Shown in pieces: positions 38,318 to 46,967 of a stretch of 64,000 nt of DNA (within the stretch, counting starts at the first letter, position 1; each line of letters starts with the position of its first letter). Source of the DNA: Acinetobacter suaedae (GTDB lineage: Bacteria > Pseudomonadota > Gammaproteobacteria > Pseudomonadales > Moraxellaceae); NCBI RefSeq assembly GCF_008630915.1, contig NZ_CP043909.1, positions 3,286,001 to 3,350,000 of the forward strand, written 5' to 3'. The position numbers and the translations under genes were made by a program. The notes beneath the pieces were generated by a model, which was not told the DNA's origin, searched no databases, and saw only the letters and a program-made list of their open reading frames with translations.

Positions 38318-38345
38318 ATTTAATATAAAATCTCTTATCTAGAAA
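38318..38345 (-). other. pdif-like XerC/XerD recombination site 2
   Basis: On the plus strand an XerD-like arm (ATTTAATATAA) is followed by spacer AATCTC and a divergent XerC-like arm (TTATCTAGAAA), that is D-C orientation, opposite to site 1. Together with site 1 it encloses higBA. Its spacer equals that of site 3. The XerC arm overlaps a long inverted repeat. Weaker match than sites 1 and 3. Confidence 0.6.
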
Positions 38346-38374
38346 ACAGGATCTCATGGCTCCTGTTTTCTAGA
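38338..38374. terminator. 14-bp inverted repeat, probable bidirectional terminator
   Basis: TCTAGAAAACAGGA and its exact complement are separated by 9 bases, between the convergent higA and abi genes. The left arm overlaps the XerC half of pdif-like site 2. Confidence 0.65.
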
Positions 38375-38383
38375 AAGAAAGCT

Positions 38384-39181
38384 TTATTTTTTGGATTCTT
38401 TCCAGCTTTCTAAGACATATAACCCTATTGTATGAGCAGCGTGAATAGCAAGTCGGGCATGTCTTGGTTTTAAGTTATACTGTTTTACTCCAGCACCATG
38501 TGCCGAACTAGCATGTGTTCTTAAAGAGGCTATGCCATCTACAACAGAAATAATTCCAGAAATAATTCTCAAAAGATCTTCATCTTCGACTGAATCTCTT
38601 TGAATATTTAAAGATTTTCTGACAACATCAAATAGGTTTTTTAAATCTTTTTTATTAGGCATCGTTAAGTTATTTTCTGCTATATAAACCTTGCAAATCG
38701 ATTCTAGAATATTACTTGCTGCTGACACTGCTTCTCTTGGACTAGCATCTACATGTGTAAGAGCTCTCATGAATTCCTGATCTAATGCAGGTATTTCTAG
38801 TCCTTTTATAACGCTCTCTAAGCTTTTGGTAGGAGTTGTCAGTGAACCGCTAATAATTCCCCCTCTTATATAAAGCAAAGAATTATCAGATAAAATTTTC
38901 TTTATACTTTCTATTTGTTGATCAAACCTATCTTGATCTCTAGGGTAAAGAATTCCTCCATCTAAATATTTTTCTAGAACTTTTCCTAGAACTTTTAGTG
39001 GGTCAGGATCAGATTTATTCACATTCATCAGTACTTGTTGAACTTTTGCAGGCTTACTTACATCAGGAATTTCAGAATTAATTTCAGCATACAAGAATAA
39101 ATTATCTAAGGTTGCATGGCTTTCATGTTCTGGAAGCACTTCTGAAAGAATAGCTATAAGATTTAAAGGGATCTTTGACAT
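38384..39181 (-). CDS. Abortive-infection protein with C-terminal Abi_C/HEPN domain
   Basis: The 265-residue protein has a C-terminal half resembling the Abi_C (AbiJ-like) family: SPREAVSAASNILESICKVY near residue 145, then GIASLRTHASSAHGAG near 216. Arg221 and His228 form an R-X6-H HEPN ribonuclease motif. Such proteins are thought to act as phage-triggered RNases that stop growth of the infected cell. The N-terminal half is unassigned and may sense the trigger. The gene is AT-rich, lacks a clear ribosome site, and lies between two pdif-like sites in the same orientation. Confidence 0.8.
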   Translation of the reverse strand: MSKIPLNLIAILSEVLPEHESHATLDNLFLYAEINSEIPDVSKPAKVQQVLMNVNKSDPDPLKVLGKVLEKYLDGGILYPRDQDRFDQQIESIKKILSDNSLLYIRGGIISGSLTTPTKSLESVIKGLEIPALDQEFMRALTHVDASPREAVSAASNILESICKVYIAENNLTMPNKKDLKNLFDVVRKSLNIQRDSVEDEDLLRIISGIISVVDGIASLRTHASSAHGAGVKQYNLKPRHARLAIHAAHTIGLYVLESWKESKK

Positions 39182-39238
39182 AATGATTTAATAAAATTAA
39201 AAAAGTAATAATGATTGTTTTTATCATACAAACTTAAT

Positions 39239-39266
39239 ATTTAACATAAAATCTCTTATGCATAAC
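39239..39266 (-). other. pdif-like XerC/XerD recombination site 3
   Basis: On the plus strand the arm ATTTAACATAA (exact complement of the XerD-binding TTATGTTAAAT), spacer AATCTC and the XerC-like arm TTATGCATAAC follow each other. Orientation is D-C, inverted relative to site 1 and direct relative to site 2. It marks the right end of the island. Confidence 0.75.
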
Positions 39267-39356
39267 CAGCTTGCAAGCTAAAGTAATTTTTAATTTCAAC
39301 AATCTACCGATACGCAAAAGTCCACTCATACAAACTACAAGGCTAAACCTTTGCAT

Positions 39357-39923
39357 TTAAAAATGATCTTGATACAACGCCAATAATTTTTGAGCGCCCA
39401 AGAGTAAGTTCTCTTCCCAATCAAGATGCGCAGTATCATTGGCGCCATCCGTTATATATTTAACTGAGATCAACCGCACACCAAGTTTTTGACAAACTTT
39501 GGCTAAAGCATACGCCTCCATATCCACCAAATTACAGCTGACCTTTGGTAAACCTGTTTCAAAAGAATCACCTGTACCACAAATGCCTTTGGGTAAGTGT
39601 TCAAAGTGTGGTTGAGTATAAATCTCTGCGGGGATGTCATCATCCATTGGAGTTACACCTACAGCAAAACCCAAAGGCGATACATCCATATCACGTTGCA
39701 CAAATGTCGTCACTTCTACCAAGCTATGCGCATCAAAATGCGAACTACCCGCACTACCTAAATTAATCAGCGTCTTGCAGCCTGTTTTCTGAATCACTTC
39801 AAAGGCTTTGAATGCCGCATTTACTTTGCCGATTCCACTGTAATGAACGTCAATACCAGCTTGCTCAAACAAACCTTTAGATTCATTCGGCAACGCCATA
39901 ATCAGGGCAATATCAGCATTCAT
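39357..39923 (-). CDS. Phosphorylase/nucleosidase-family protein, MTA/SAH nucleosidase-like
   Basis: The 188-residue protein begins MNADIALIMALPNESKGLFE and has the nucleoside phosphorylase landmarks VHYSGIGKVNAAF, LINLGSAGSS and VDMEAYALAKVCQKLGV (the ribose-binding ME of this fold), then ISVKYITDGAND. It most likely cleaves methylthioadenosine or S-adenosylhomocysteine, but it is shorter than E. coli MtnN (about 230 residues), so the exact substrate is open. The start at 39923 is preferred; the frame extends 18 codons upstream without family similarity. Confidence 0.82.
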   Translation of the reverse strand: MNADIALIMALPNESKGLFEQAGIDVHYSGIGKVNAAFKAFEVIQKTGCKTLINLGSAGSSHFDAHSLVEVTTFVQRDMDVSPLGFAVGVTPMDDDIPAEIYTQPHFEHLPKGICGTGDSFETGLPKVSCNLVDMEAYALAKVCQKLGVRLISVKYITDGANDTAHLDWEENLLLGAQKLLALYQDHF

Positions 39924-39953
39924 AAAAGACTCGTTCAAATAAAAATAGAGACA

Positions 39954-39979
39954 CAAAAAAGGTGTGCTAAAGCACACCT
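39954..39979 (-). terminator. Terminator of the TDT exporter gene
   Basis: Reading leftward, AGGTGTGCT and its complement form a 9-bp stem followed by six T, between the exporter and the nucleosidase gene. Confidence 0.88.
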
Positions 39980-39984
39980 GGATA

Positions 39985-41118
39985 TTACCGCATCTTCTGT
40001 TGCAACGCAGCCAGACAAGGCGAGAAAAAGAGTTGACCGCTATACGCTCCAGCTACAGTTTTTTTCATTACCAAAGCCCACAGCCCTATTAGCAATAAAC
40101 TTAGAACCACAGCGATAGATTGTAAAAAAGCAACTTGCAGTTGATGCGCTAAGTTAAAGATCGCCAAAATAAATACACCGAATGGGAAAGTCAGTCCCCA
40201 CCAACCCAAATTAAATGGAATCCCAGTACGAATATGACGCAATGTGGTCAAGATCGCGATTCCAAACCACCATAATCCAAAGCCCAATAATACCAAACTC
40301 GCCACAATGCCTAATGTAGGCAGTAAGTTTGCTAAATTTTCAAAGCCCATCGCCTGCATGATACGTGGTGCTTGTTCCCCCAATAATAATAACGCCAAAG
40401 CCCCTGTGCCAATTGGTCCTAAACAAAGCCAGCTAGAAATTGCCACCTCTTTCTCAGGCAGTTGATGTAAAGCCAAACGTAGCATTAAGATGGTCAGAAT
40501 TGCAAAAGCCGGCAATACAGAAATCCCCCATAGCACATAGCCTGTGACTAAAATATTGAATGCGTGCTGATCGGCAGTTAAATGTTGTAATAATACTCCC
40601 GCTGAGCTCGCAGCCACTTCACAAGCCACAATCGGTAACAACCATACTGCGGTCATCCGTTGTAATAAATGATCTTGGCAGCTAAACATACAAAATGGCA
40701 CGATCCATGCGATCACTACAGCGAGAAATACATCGAAATACCAAAGATACTCGGCAATTTGTACCGCAATATCACCATATAAATGCGTTCCAAAGCTGAG
40801 AAAACCATTGATGATCGTCGCCAGCCCCATCGGAATAGCCCCTAAAAACAGGCTCATATTTGGATGACTAAAAATCTGTTTTGCTTCCGTTGGAAATAAA
40901 ATCCAGCGCAACATATAAAGCACACTAAAACTCATGAAGAGCAAAATATTCAATTGCCATAATTGTGTCGCCAACTTGAATAATAGAGCAGAAGCAAAAG
41001 GTAACTGTGCTAAAATCATTGCCACAACACCAGTTCCCATAGTGGCTGTAAACCAGTTTGGGGTAAAATGGCGAATGACATCTCGACTTTGTTCTAGCTG
41101 ATAAAATGGCTTTTTCAT
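39985..41118 (-). CDS. TDT-family (TehA/Ssu1/SLAC1) membrane transporter
   Basis: The 377-residue protein has about ten membrane segments and begins HFTPNWFTATMGTGVVAMIL, the hallmark of the tellurite-resistance/dicarboxylate transporter family. Later landmarks are LGPIGTGALALLLLGEQAP and NLGWWGLTFPFGVFILA. Family members include TehA, Mae1 malate permease and the Ssu1 sulfite exporter. Sulfite export would be useful near an SsuD operon, but that link is inferred from proximity (5 kb) only. The start at 41118 is chosen over an ATG eight codons upstream. Confidence 0.82.
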   Translation of the reverse strand: MKKPFYQLEQSRDVIRHFTPNWFTATMGTGVVAMILAQLPFASALLFKLATQLWQLNILLFMSFSVLYMLRWILFPTEAKQIFSHPNMSLFLGAIPMGLATIINGFLSFGTHLYGDIAVQIAEYLWYFDVFLAVVIAWIVPFCMFSCQDHLLQRMTAVWLLPIVACEVAASSAGVLLQHLTADQHAFNILVTGYVLWGISVLPAFAILTILMLRLALHQLPEKEVAISSWLCLGPIGTGALALLLLGEQAPRIMQAMGFENLANLLPTLGIVASLVLLGFGLWWFGIAILTTLRHIRTGIPFNLGWWGLTFPFGVFILAIFNLAHQLQVAFLQSIAVVLSLLLIGLWALVMKKTVAGAYSGQLFFSPCLAALQQKMR

Positions 41119-41325
41119 CTCTATCTCAATATTCAGCAACATGGATTGATTTTAGTTCAGCTTTAAAATAAGAAAAATTGATTTATTTTTATTTAATTCA
41201 TCAGATTTATTTATATAAAAATGCTTAAATATTGAAATTTCTCTGTGTAAAAACACAACAACAAGACGAAACGCTGAGAATATGGCAATATATAGCCTTT
41301 GTAAAAATCACTGTATTTAACGCCC

Positions 41326-42327
41326 ATGAAGTTGCTTCGTCTCAACGCATTATCGCCAAATTTTCAGTTACCTCCGACTGCGGTAACGATTGGCAATTTT
41401 GATGGTGTCCATCTTGGTCATCAAGCGATGATTGCCCAGCTTAAATCGTTAGCATCTGCTCAAGGCTTAAAAACTTTAGTGATGATTTTTGAGCCACAAC
41501 CGCTTGAATTTTTTAAAGGTTATGATGCCCCACCCCGCATTAGCTCCTTACGAGAAAAAGTAGAATATTTAACTGAACTAGGTGTGGATTACATTGCGGT
41601 AGCAAAGTTTGATCAATACTTTAGAAGCCTGAATGCGACTGAATTTGCGGATTTACTCAAATTTAAGCTCAATGCCCAAACCCTTGTTTTGGGAGATGAC
41701 TTTCATTTTGGCAAAGACCGCCAAGGAAACAGTGAATTCTTAAGAGATTATGGTTTTAATGTCACCAATTTAGATACGATTGCACTGAATGATGAACGTG
41801 TCAGTTCAACCCGTATTCGTCAGGTTCTACAAGAAGGTGATCTGGCATTAGCAGCTAAACTGCTGGGTCGTCCTTACAGCATCACGGGTCGTGTGCAATA
41901 TGGCGATCAAATCGGACGTACACTGGATTTTCCAACAATTAATGTTCGTCTAAATCGTCATAAGCCTTGTCTAAGTGGCATCTATGCAGTCGATGTGGTG
42001 TGTGAAAATGCCTCACTGACAGCAAAAGTAAAACATACAAACCCTGCCCTGAACGGCATTGCAGGGTATCAAAGTGATAGCTTATTCGGTGCTGGCCATG
42101 TGGGGACTCGTCCTGCGATCGAACAAGTTCAGCCTGAGTGGCGATTAGAAGTACATTTCCCTGATGTTTCTGCTAATCTGTATGGCTTATTAATGCGGGT
42201 AACCTTTCTTCACTATTTACATGGTGAACTGAATTACCCTTCGCTTGAAGCACTCAAAGCTGGAATAGATGATGATGTGCAAAAACTACGAGACTATCGT
42301 AATCGTACTTCAGAATTTCCTTTTTAA
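41326..42327 (+). CDS. ribF: Bifunctional riboflavin kinase/FAD synthetase
   Basis: The 333-residue protein has an N-terminal FAD synthetase domain (VTIGNFDGVHLGHQAMI near residue 20, VLGDDFHFGKDRQGN near 125, RVSSTRIRQ) and a C-terminal riboflavin kinase domain (GRTLDFPTINVRL near 203). It makes FMN and FAD. No ribosome site is evident before the ATG. It heads the conserved run ribF-ileS-lspA-fkpB. Confidence 0.96.
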   Translation: MKLLRLNALSPNFQLPPTAVTIGNFDGVHLGHQAMIAQLKSLASAQGLKTLVMIFEPQPLEFFKGYDAPPRISSLREKVEYLTELGVDYIAVAKFDQYFRSLNATEFADLLKFKLNAQTLVLGDDFHFGKDRQGNSEFLRDYGFNVTNLDTIALNDERVSSTRIRQVLQEGDLALAAKLLGRPYSITGRVQYGDQIGRTLDFPTINVRLNRHKPCLSGIYAVDVVCENASLTAKVKHTNPALNGIAGYQSDSLFGAGHVGTRPAIEQVQPEWRLEVHFPDVSANLYGLLMRVTFLHYLHGELNYPSLEALKAGIDDDVQKLRDYRNRTSEFPF

Positions 42328-42389
42328 ATTTAATTTTCATTTGTAATACATGTCAGTTTATACACTGATCAAACTGGAAGAAAACTTGC

Positions 42390-45227
42390 ATGAGCGATAA
42401 GCAAACTCCTGAAAATGCAGTGGATTATAAAGCCACACTCAATTTACCTCATACTGAATTTGCGATGAAAGCAAATTTGGCTGTGCGTGAAGCCAAATGG
42501 TTAGAAGAGTGGTATGCCGACAACATTTATCAGCAGATTCGCGCATCGCGTATTGGCAAGAAGAAATACGTGCTACATGACGGTCCTCCATATGCCAATG
42601 GACAAATCCATTTAGGTCATGCGGTCAATAAAGTCCTCAAGGACATTATTATTAAAAGCCGTGTATTGGATGGCTTCGATGCGCCTTATGTACCAGGTTG
42701 GGACTGTCATGGTCTGCCAATCGAACTTAAAGTGGAAGAAAAAGTCGGTAAAGTTGGCGTGAAAGTAGACGCATCAACGTTCCGTAAAGCCTGCCGTGAA
42801 TACGCTTACACACAAGTTGAATTACAAAAGAAAGACTTCGTGCGTATGGGTGTGTTTGGTGACTGGGACAATCCGTATCTGACTATGAACTTTAAACAAG
42901 AGGCGGACATCGTTCGCTCGCTTGGTGCGATTGCTAAAGCTGGTCATATTGAACCGGGCTTAAAACCTGTGAACTGGTGTTTGGACTGTGGTTCTGCACT
43001 GGCTGAAGCCGAAGTTGAATACGAAGATAAAAAATCAGATGCTATTGACGTTGGCTTCACCGTTGTTGATCTCAAAGATTTAAGCGCACGCCTAAGTGTT
43101 GATGTACAAGATGTAACGGATATCGTGATCTGGACGACCACGCCATGGACACTACCTGCCAACCAAGCAGTTGCGGTACATGCCGACATCGACTATCAAC
43201 TTGTTCAAATTCAGAACGATCGTGGTACGCAAAACTTCATTCTTGCTAAAGATCTAGTGGAATCTGCCATCGAACGTTACAAGCTTGAAAATCCAGTCGT
43301 ACTGGCTGATTTTAAAGGCGCTGTCATCGAAAACCTATTATTACAACATCCGTTGATTACAGATCGCCAAGTCCCTGTGATCGTCGGTGAACATGTCATC
43401 GCAACCAGTGGTACAGGTGCCGTACATACCGCACCGGGCCATGGTGTGGACGACTATAAGGTTGGCCTACAGTACAACCTAAAAGTGGATAATCCAGTCG
43501 GTGGCAATGGTGTATATTTACCAACAGCACCGATTTTTGCTGGCGAGCACATCTATAAAGCCAATCCAAAAATTATAGAAGCATTGGGAGCAACAGGTCG
43601 TTTGTGGGCGCATCAACCGATCAAACACAGCTACCCACATTGCTGGCGTCATAAAACGCCAATCATCTTCCGTGCGACACCGCAATGGTTTATCAGCATG
43701 GATGCCAAAGGCTTGCGTCAAACTGCATTAAATGCGATTGAAAATGACATCGAATTTGTCCCAGATTGGGGTAAAAACCGTATCCAATCGATGATTGAAG
43801 GCCGTCCAGATTGGTGTATTTCTCGTCAACGTACTTGGGGCGTGCCAATTCCGTTCTTTGTACACAAAGATACCAATGCGTTACACCCACGTACACCTGA
43901 ATTGATCGAAGAAGTTGCCCAACTGATTGAGCAAGAAGGGATTGATGCTTGGTATAACCGTGATGCCAGCGACTTCATTGGTGCTGATGCCGAACAATAC
44001 AATGCTGTTCGCGATACCTTAGACGTTTGGTTCGACTCAGGAACCACACACTACGCAGTATTGCGTGAACGTGAAGAGTTGCAAGACCCTGCTGATCTAT
44101 ACCTTGAGGGTTCAGACCAACACCGTGGCTGGTTCCAATCGTCTTTGTTAACTTCAATTGCAATCAATGAACGTGCACCTTATAAAGGCTTACTCACACA
44201 CGGCTTCGTCGTAGATGAGAAAGGTCGTAAAATGTCTAAATCATTAGGCAACATCATCACGCCACAAGATATCATCAAAGATATGGGTGCAGATGGCTTA
44301 CGCTTCTGGATCGCTTCGGCTGACTATCGCTATGAAATGACCGCAGGTAAAGAGATCTTTAGCCGTGCATCTGATGGTTATCGTCGTATCCGTAATACCC
44401 TACGTTTCTTATTGGCGAATTTAAATGGTTTTAAACCATCAACCGATGCATTACCTGTAGATGAACTGATTGCATTGGATCAGTACATTTTACAACGTGC
44501 GGCTGAAGTACAAAAAACCATTCAGCAAGCCTATGAAGAGATGAACTTCCACATTGTCACTAACGCATTGACCAATTTCTGTATCAATGACTTAGGTGGT
44601 TTCTATCTCGACATCATCAAAGATCGTCAATACACAACAAAAGCGGACTCACAAGCGCGTCGTTCAGCACAAACTGCGCTGTATCATTTGGTACAAGCGT
44701 TCGTTCGTTGGATGGCACCAATTCTAAGCTTTACCGCTCAAGAAGCTTGGCCATTGATTCCTGAACAAACAGATAAATATGTATTTACGGCTGAATGGTA
44801 CGATATCCCAACTGCATCAACAGCAAACTTGCTTTCTGAAGCAGATTGGCAAACATTGATTAGCGTAAAATCAGCAGTAAATAAACAGATCGAAGCAGCA
44901 CGTAACGCTAAACTGATCGGCAGTAACTTATCTGCCAAAGTTGAACTTTGGGCGGATGAAGCGTTACAAAAACTGCTAAACCAACTGGCTGACGAATTAC
45001 GTTTTGTCTTGATTACCTCTCAAGTCATCGTCCACCCTTATGCAGAACAAGGCGAAAGCACTGACCTTGAAGGTTTACGTGTGAAAGTCTCAGCTGCGGA
45101 TGGTGAAAAATGTGTACGTTGCTGGCATGTATTGCCAGATGTAAATACACATGAAGGTCATACGGGTTTATGCGCGCGTTGTATTGTCAACGTCACTGGC
45201 AGTGGCGAAGTGAGAAAGTATGCCTAA
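42390..45227 (+). CDS. ileS: Isoleucyl-tRNA synthetase
   Basis: The 945-residue class I synthetase has the HIGH-type signature GPPYANGQIHLGHA (HLGH at 74-77), the CP1 editing region with WTTTPWTLPANQAVAV, RQRTWGVPIPFF, DVWFDSGTTH, the KMSKS loop KGRKMSKSLGN near residue 614, and C-terminal zinc cysteines CVRCWH and CARC. Length and order match bacterial IleS. It overlaps lspA by 8 bases. Confidence 0.98.
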   Translation: MSDKQTPENAVDYKATLNLPHTEFAMKANLAVREAKWLEEWYADNIYQQIRASRIGKKKYVLHDGPPYANGQIHLGHAVNKVLKDIIIKSRVLDGFDAPYVPGWDCHGLPIELKVEEKVGKVGVKVDASTFRKACREYAYTQVELQKKDFVRMGVFGDWDNPYLTMNFKQEADIVRSLGAIAKAGHIEPGLKPVNWCLDCGSALAEAEVEYEDKKSDAIDVGFTVVDLKDLSARLSVDVQDVTDIVIWTTTPWTLPANQAVAVHADIDYQLVQIQNDRGTQNFILAKDLVESAIERYKLENPVVLADFKGAVIENLLLQHPLITDRQVPVIVGEHVIATSGTGAVHTAPGHGVDDYKVGLQYNLKVDNPVGGNGVYLPTAPIFAGEHIYKANPKIIEALGATGRLWAHQPIKHSYPHCWRHKTPIIFRATPQWFISMDAKGLRQTALNAIENDIEFVPDWGKNRIQSMIEGRPDWCISRQRTWGVPIPFFVHKDTNALHPRTPELIEEVAQLIEQEGIDAWYNRDASDFIGADAEQYNAVRDTLDVWFDSGTTHYAVLREREELQDPADLYLEGSDQHRGWFQSSLLTSIAINERAPYKGLLTHGFVVDEKGRKMSKSLGNIITPQDIIKDMGADGLRFWIASADYRYEMTAGKEIFSRASDGYRRIRNTLRFLLANLNGFKPSTDALPVDELIALDQYILQRAAEVQKTIQQAYEEMNFHIVTNALTNFCINDLGGFYLDIIKDRQYTTKADSQARRSAQTALYHLVQAFVRWMAPILSFTAQEAWPLIPEQTDKYVFTAEWYDIPTASTANLLSEADWQTLISVKSAVNKQIEAARNAKLIGSNLSAKVELWADEALQKLLNQLADELRFVLITSQVIVHPYAEQGESTDLEGLRVKVSAADGEKCVRCWHVLPDVNTHEGHTGLCARCIVNVTGSGEVRKYA

Positions 45228-45750
45228 TTCACAAGCAAAACAAGGCTTGTTCCAATTCTATCCTCATAACTTGCTGTGGCTTGGACTTTCAGTCCTTGCC
45301 ATTGTGTTGGATCAATGGACAAAATGGATCGCAAGCTCGCATTTAAACTATGCGGATCCTGTACCCGTATTGCCTTTTCTCAATTGGACATTGCTGCATA
45401 ATTACGGTGCAGCATTTAGCTTTTTATCTGATGCAGGCGGATGGCAACGCTACTTCTTCACCTCACTTGCGGCAATTGTTTCAATCATTTTTGTATTTTG
45501 GCTCATGCGTATGCCTAAGAAAATGATTATTTTACCTATGTCAATTGCTTTGATTTTAGGCGGTGCAGTTGGTAATTTGATTGATCGCGTCAGTCTTGGC
45601 TATGTCGTGGATTTTATCCATGTCTATTATCAAAACAGCCATTTCCCTGCCTTCAACCTCGCAGACAGTGCCATTACCCTAGGTACGATTTTGCTTCTCA
45701 TTGACACCTTCTTCTTAGAGAAGAAACGTAACCAAAAGGCGGATGTATAA
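45220..45750 (+). CDS. lspA: Lipoprotein signal peptidase
   Basis: The 176-residue aspartyl peptidase has four membrane segments. Catalytic Asp regions are NLIDRVSLGYVVDFIHV and FNLADSAITLG, and the family motif LNWTLLHNYGAAFSF lies near residue 52. It cleaves lipobox signal peptides of diacylated prolipoproteins, including the several lipoproteins encoded in this window. It overlaps ileS and shares one base with fkpB. Confidence 0.97.
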   Translation: MPNSQAKQGLFQFYPHNLLWLGLSVLAIVLDQWTKWIASSHLNYADPVPVLPFLNWTLLHNYGAAFSFLSDAGGWQRYFFTSLAAIVSIIFVFWLMRMPKKMIILPMSIALILGGAVGNLIDRVSLGYVVDFIHVYYQNSHFPAFNLADSAITLGTILLLIDTFFLEKKRNQKADV

Positions 45751-46232
45751 TGACTGACATTATCCAACCAAACGAAGAAATCCGGATTGAAGACGGCTCA
45801 AAAGTTGATTTGCATTTTTCAGTATCGATCGAAAATGGTGTTGAAATCGATAACACCCGCGGTCGTGAAGAACCTGTCTCTTTAGTGATTGGTGATGGCA
45901 ATTTACTTCCAGGCTTTGAAAAGGCTTTATTTGGTTTACGTGCAGGTGATCGCCGTACCGTACATTTGCCACCAGAAGATGCTTTTGGTCCATGGAATCC
46001 TGAAAATATTCAAACTTTTGATACCGTGAAGTTTGAACAACGTCCTATCATCGGGCATATGATTGAATTTGAAGATAAAGCTAAAGCAACCTTGTTTGGC
46101 ATCGTAAAATCAGTCAATGATGACATTACCGAGATCGATTTCAATCATCCACTTGCTGGTAAAAATATTACCTTTGAAGTGGAAATTTTCAAAGTTACCC
46201 CTGCGGGTCAGCAAGGCATTAAACTGATGTAA
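45750..46232 (+). CDS. fkpB: FKBP-type isomerase of the FkpB/SlpA/SlyD group
   Basis: The 160-residue cytoplasmic protein has a split FKBP domain with an inserted flap: DGSKVDLHFSVSIENGVEIDNT, then LVIGDGNLLPGFEKALFGLRAGD, VHLPPEDAFGPWN in the insert, and HPLAGKNITFEVEIFKV at the end. The lspA-fkpB order is conserved in gammaproteobacteria, where ispH usually follows; here an FMN reductase gene follows instead. Confidence 0.92.
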   Translation: MTDIIQPNEEIRIEDGSKVDLHFSVSIENGVEIDNTRGREEPVSLVIGDGNLLPGFEKALFGLRAGDRRTVHLPPEDAFGPWNPENIQTFDTVKFEQRPIIGHMIEFEDKAKATLFGIVKSVNDDITEIDFNHPLAGKNITFEVEIFKVTPAGQQGIKLM

Positions 46233-46236
46233 CATA

Positions 46237-46262
46237 AAAGCTCTCAAATGAGAGCTTTTTTT
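46237..46262 (+). terminator. Terminator after fkpB
   Basis: AAGCTCTCA pairs with TGAGAGCTT around a short loop and is followed by T6, just downstream of the fkpB stop. It ends the ribF-ileS-lspA-fkpB unit. Confidence 0.9.
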
Positions 46263-46346
46263 ATCCCTAAAGAAAAGTATAAGATCATATTCAACAACCC
46301 ATTTTCAAAACTTCAATCATTCAATTCAAACAATATAGGATTAAAA

Positions 46347-46889
46347 ATGCTCATTTATATTATTGTCGGTAGTGTACGTGAAGGACGAACTGCAATTAAA
46401 GTCGCAAACTGGGTACAGCAAGCAACTTCTGAACTCGCGTTAAATAATATTCAAACAGAAATCGTAGACTTAAAAGAATGGGATCTGCCTATTTTTGCGG
46501 GCGCTCATCCGCCAGCTTCTGGTATCTATGATCAACCAAAGCAACAAGCGTGGGCGGATAAAATTGCAACTGCTGATGCATTCATCTTCATCAGCCCAGA
46601 ATATAATCATGGCTACAGCCCTGCACTGAAGAATGCCTTAGACTATCTTGGCAAAGAATGGCAAGGTAAACCTGCTGCTTATATTGGTTATGGCGCAACT
46701 AATGGCTCACGTTCAATCAGCCAAATTCGTCAGGTTGCTTCCGGCCTAGGAGTAGTTGACCCAAATGCAGTTATGGAAATCCGAGATATCTTTAAACGCA
46801 ATAAAGATGAAAAATTTGAGGCTAATGAGTTTGAAATAAAAGCACTTCAACCACTCATTGAAAAACTGCAGAAATACCACCTCAAATAA
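46347..46889 (+). CDS. NAD(P)H-dependent FMN reductase
   Basis: The 180-residue flavodoxin-like protein begins MLIYIIVGSVREGRTAIKVA and contains FISPEYNHGYSPALKNALDYL, the family's FMN-binding loop, and YGATNGSRSISQIRQV. It probably reduces FMN or quinones. The longer frame begins inside the fkpB terminator and is rejected in favour of this start. It could supply FMNH2 to SsuD, though nothing but function suggests that. Confidence 0.85.
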   Translation: MLIYIIVGSVREGRTAIKVANWVQQATSELALNNIQTEIVDLKEWDLPIFAGAHPPASGIYDQPKQQAWADKIATADAFIFISPEYNHGYSPALKNALDYLGKEWQGKPAAYIGYGATNGSRSISQIRQVASGLGVVDPNAVMEIRDIFKRNKDEKFEANEFEIKALQPLIEKLQKYHLK

Positions 46890-46892
46890 TCA

Positions 46893-46910
46893 TGTAAGCC
46901 TAAACCTACA
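46893..46910 (+). promoter_or_regulatory. GacA-type upstream activating sequence
   Basis: TGTAAGCCTAAACCTACA matches the GacA box TGTAAG-N6-CTTACA at 11 of 12 defined positions. It lies about 60-65 bases before the likely start of the hairpin-rich RNA that follows. Confidence 0.7.
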
Positions 46911-46967
46911 TTAATCGGGGAGATTGACGAATATACAACGCCTCTGATTCACCTTAATATATAAATC

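Noticed and set aside
41143-41325. FMN riboswitch before ribF
   Set aside because: The 183-base leader is AT-rich and short, without the conserved RFN-element helices; riboswitch not supported.
46248-46346. Longer N-terminus of the FMN reductase
   Set aside because: It begins in the fkpB terminator and the extra 33 residues are not family-like.
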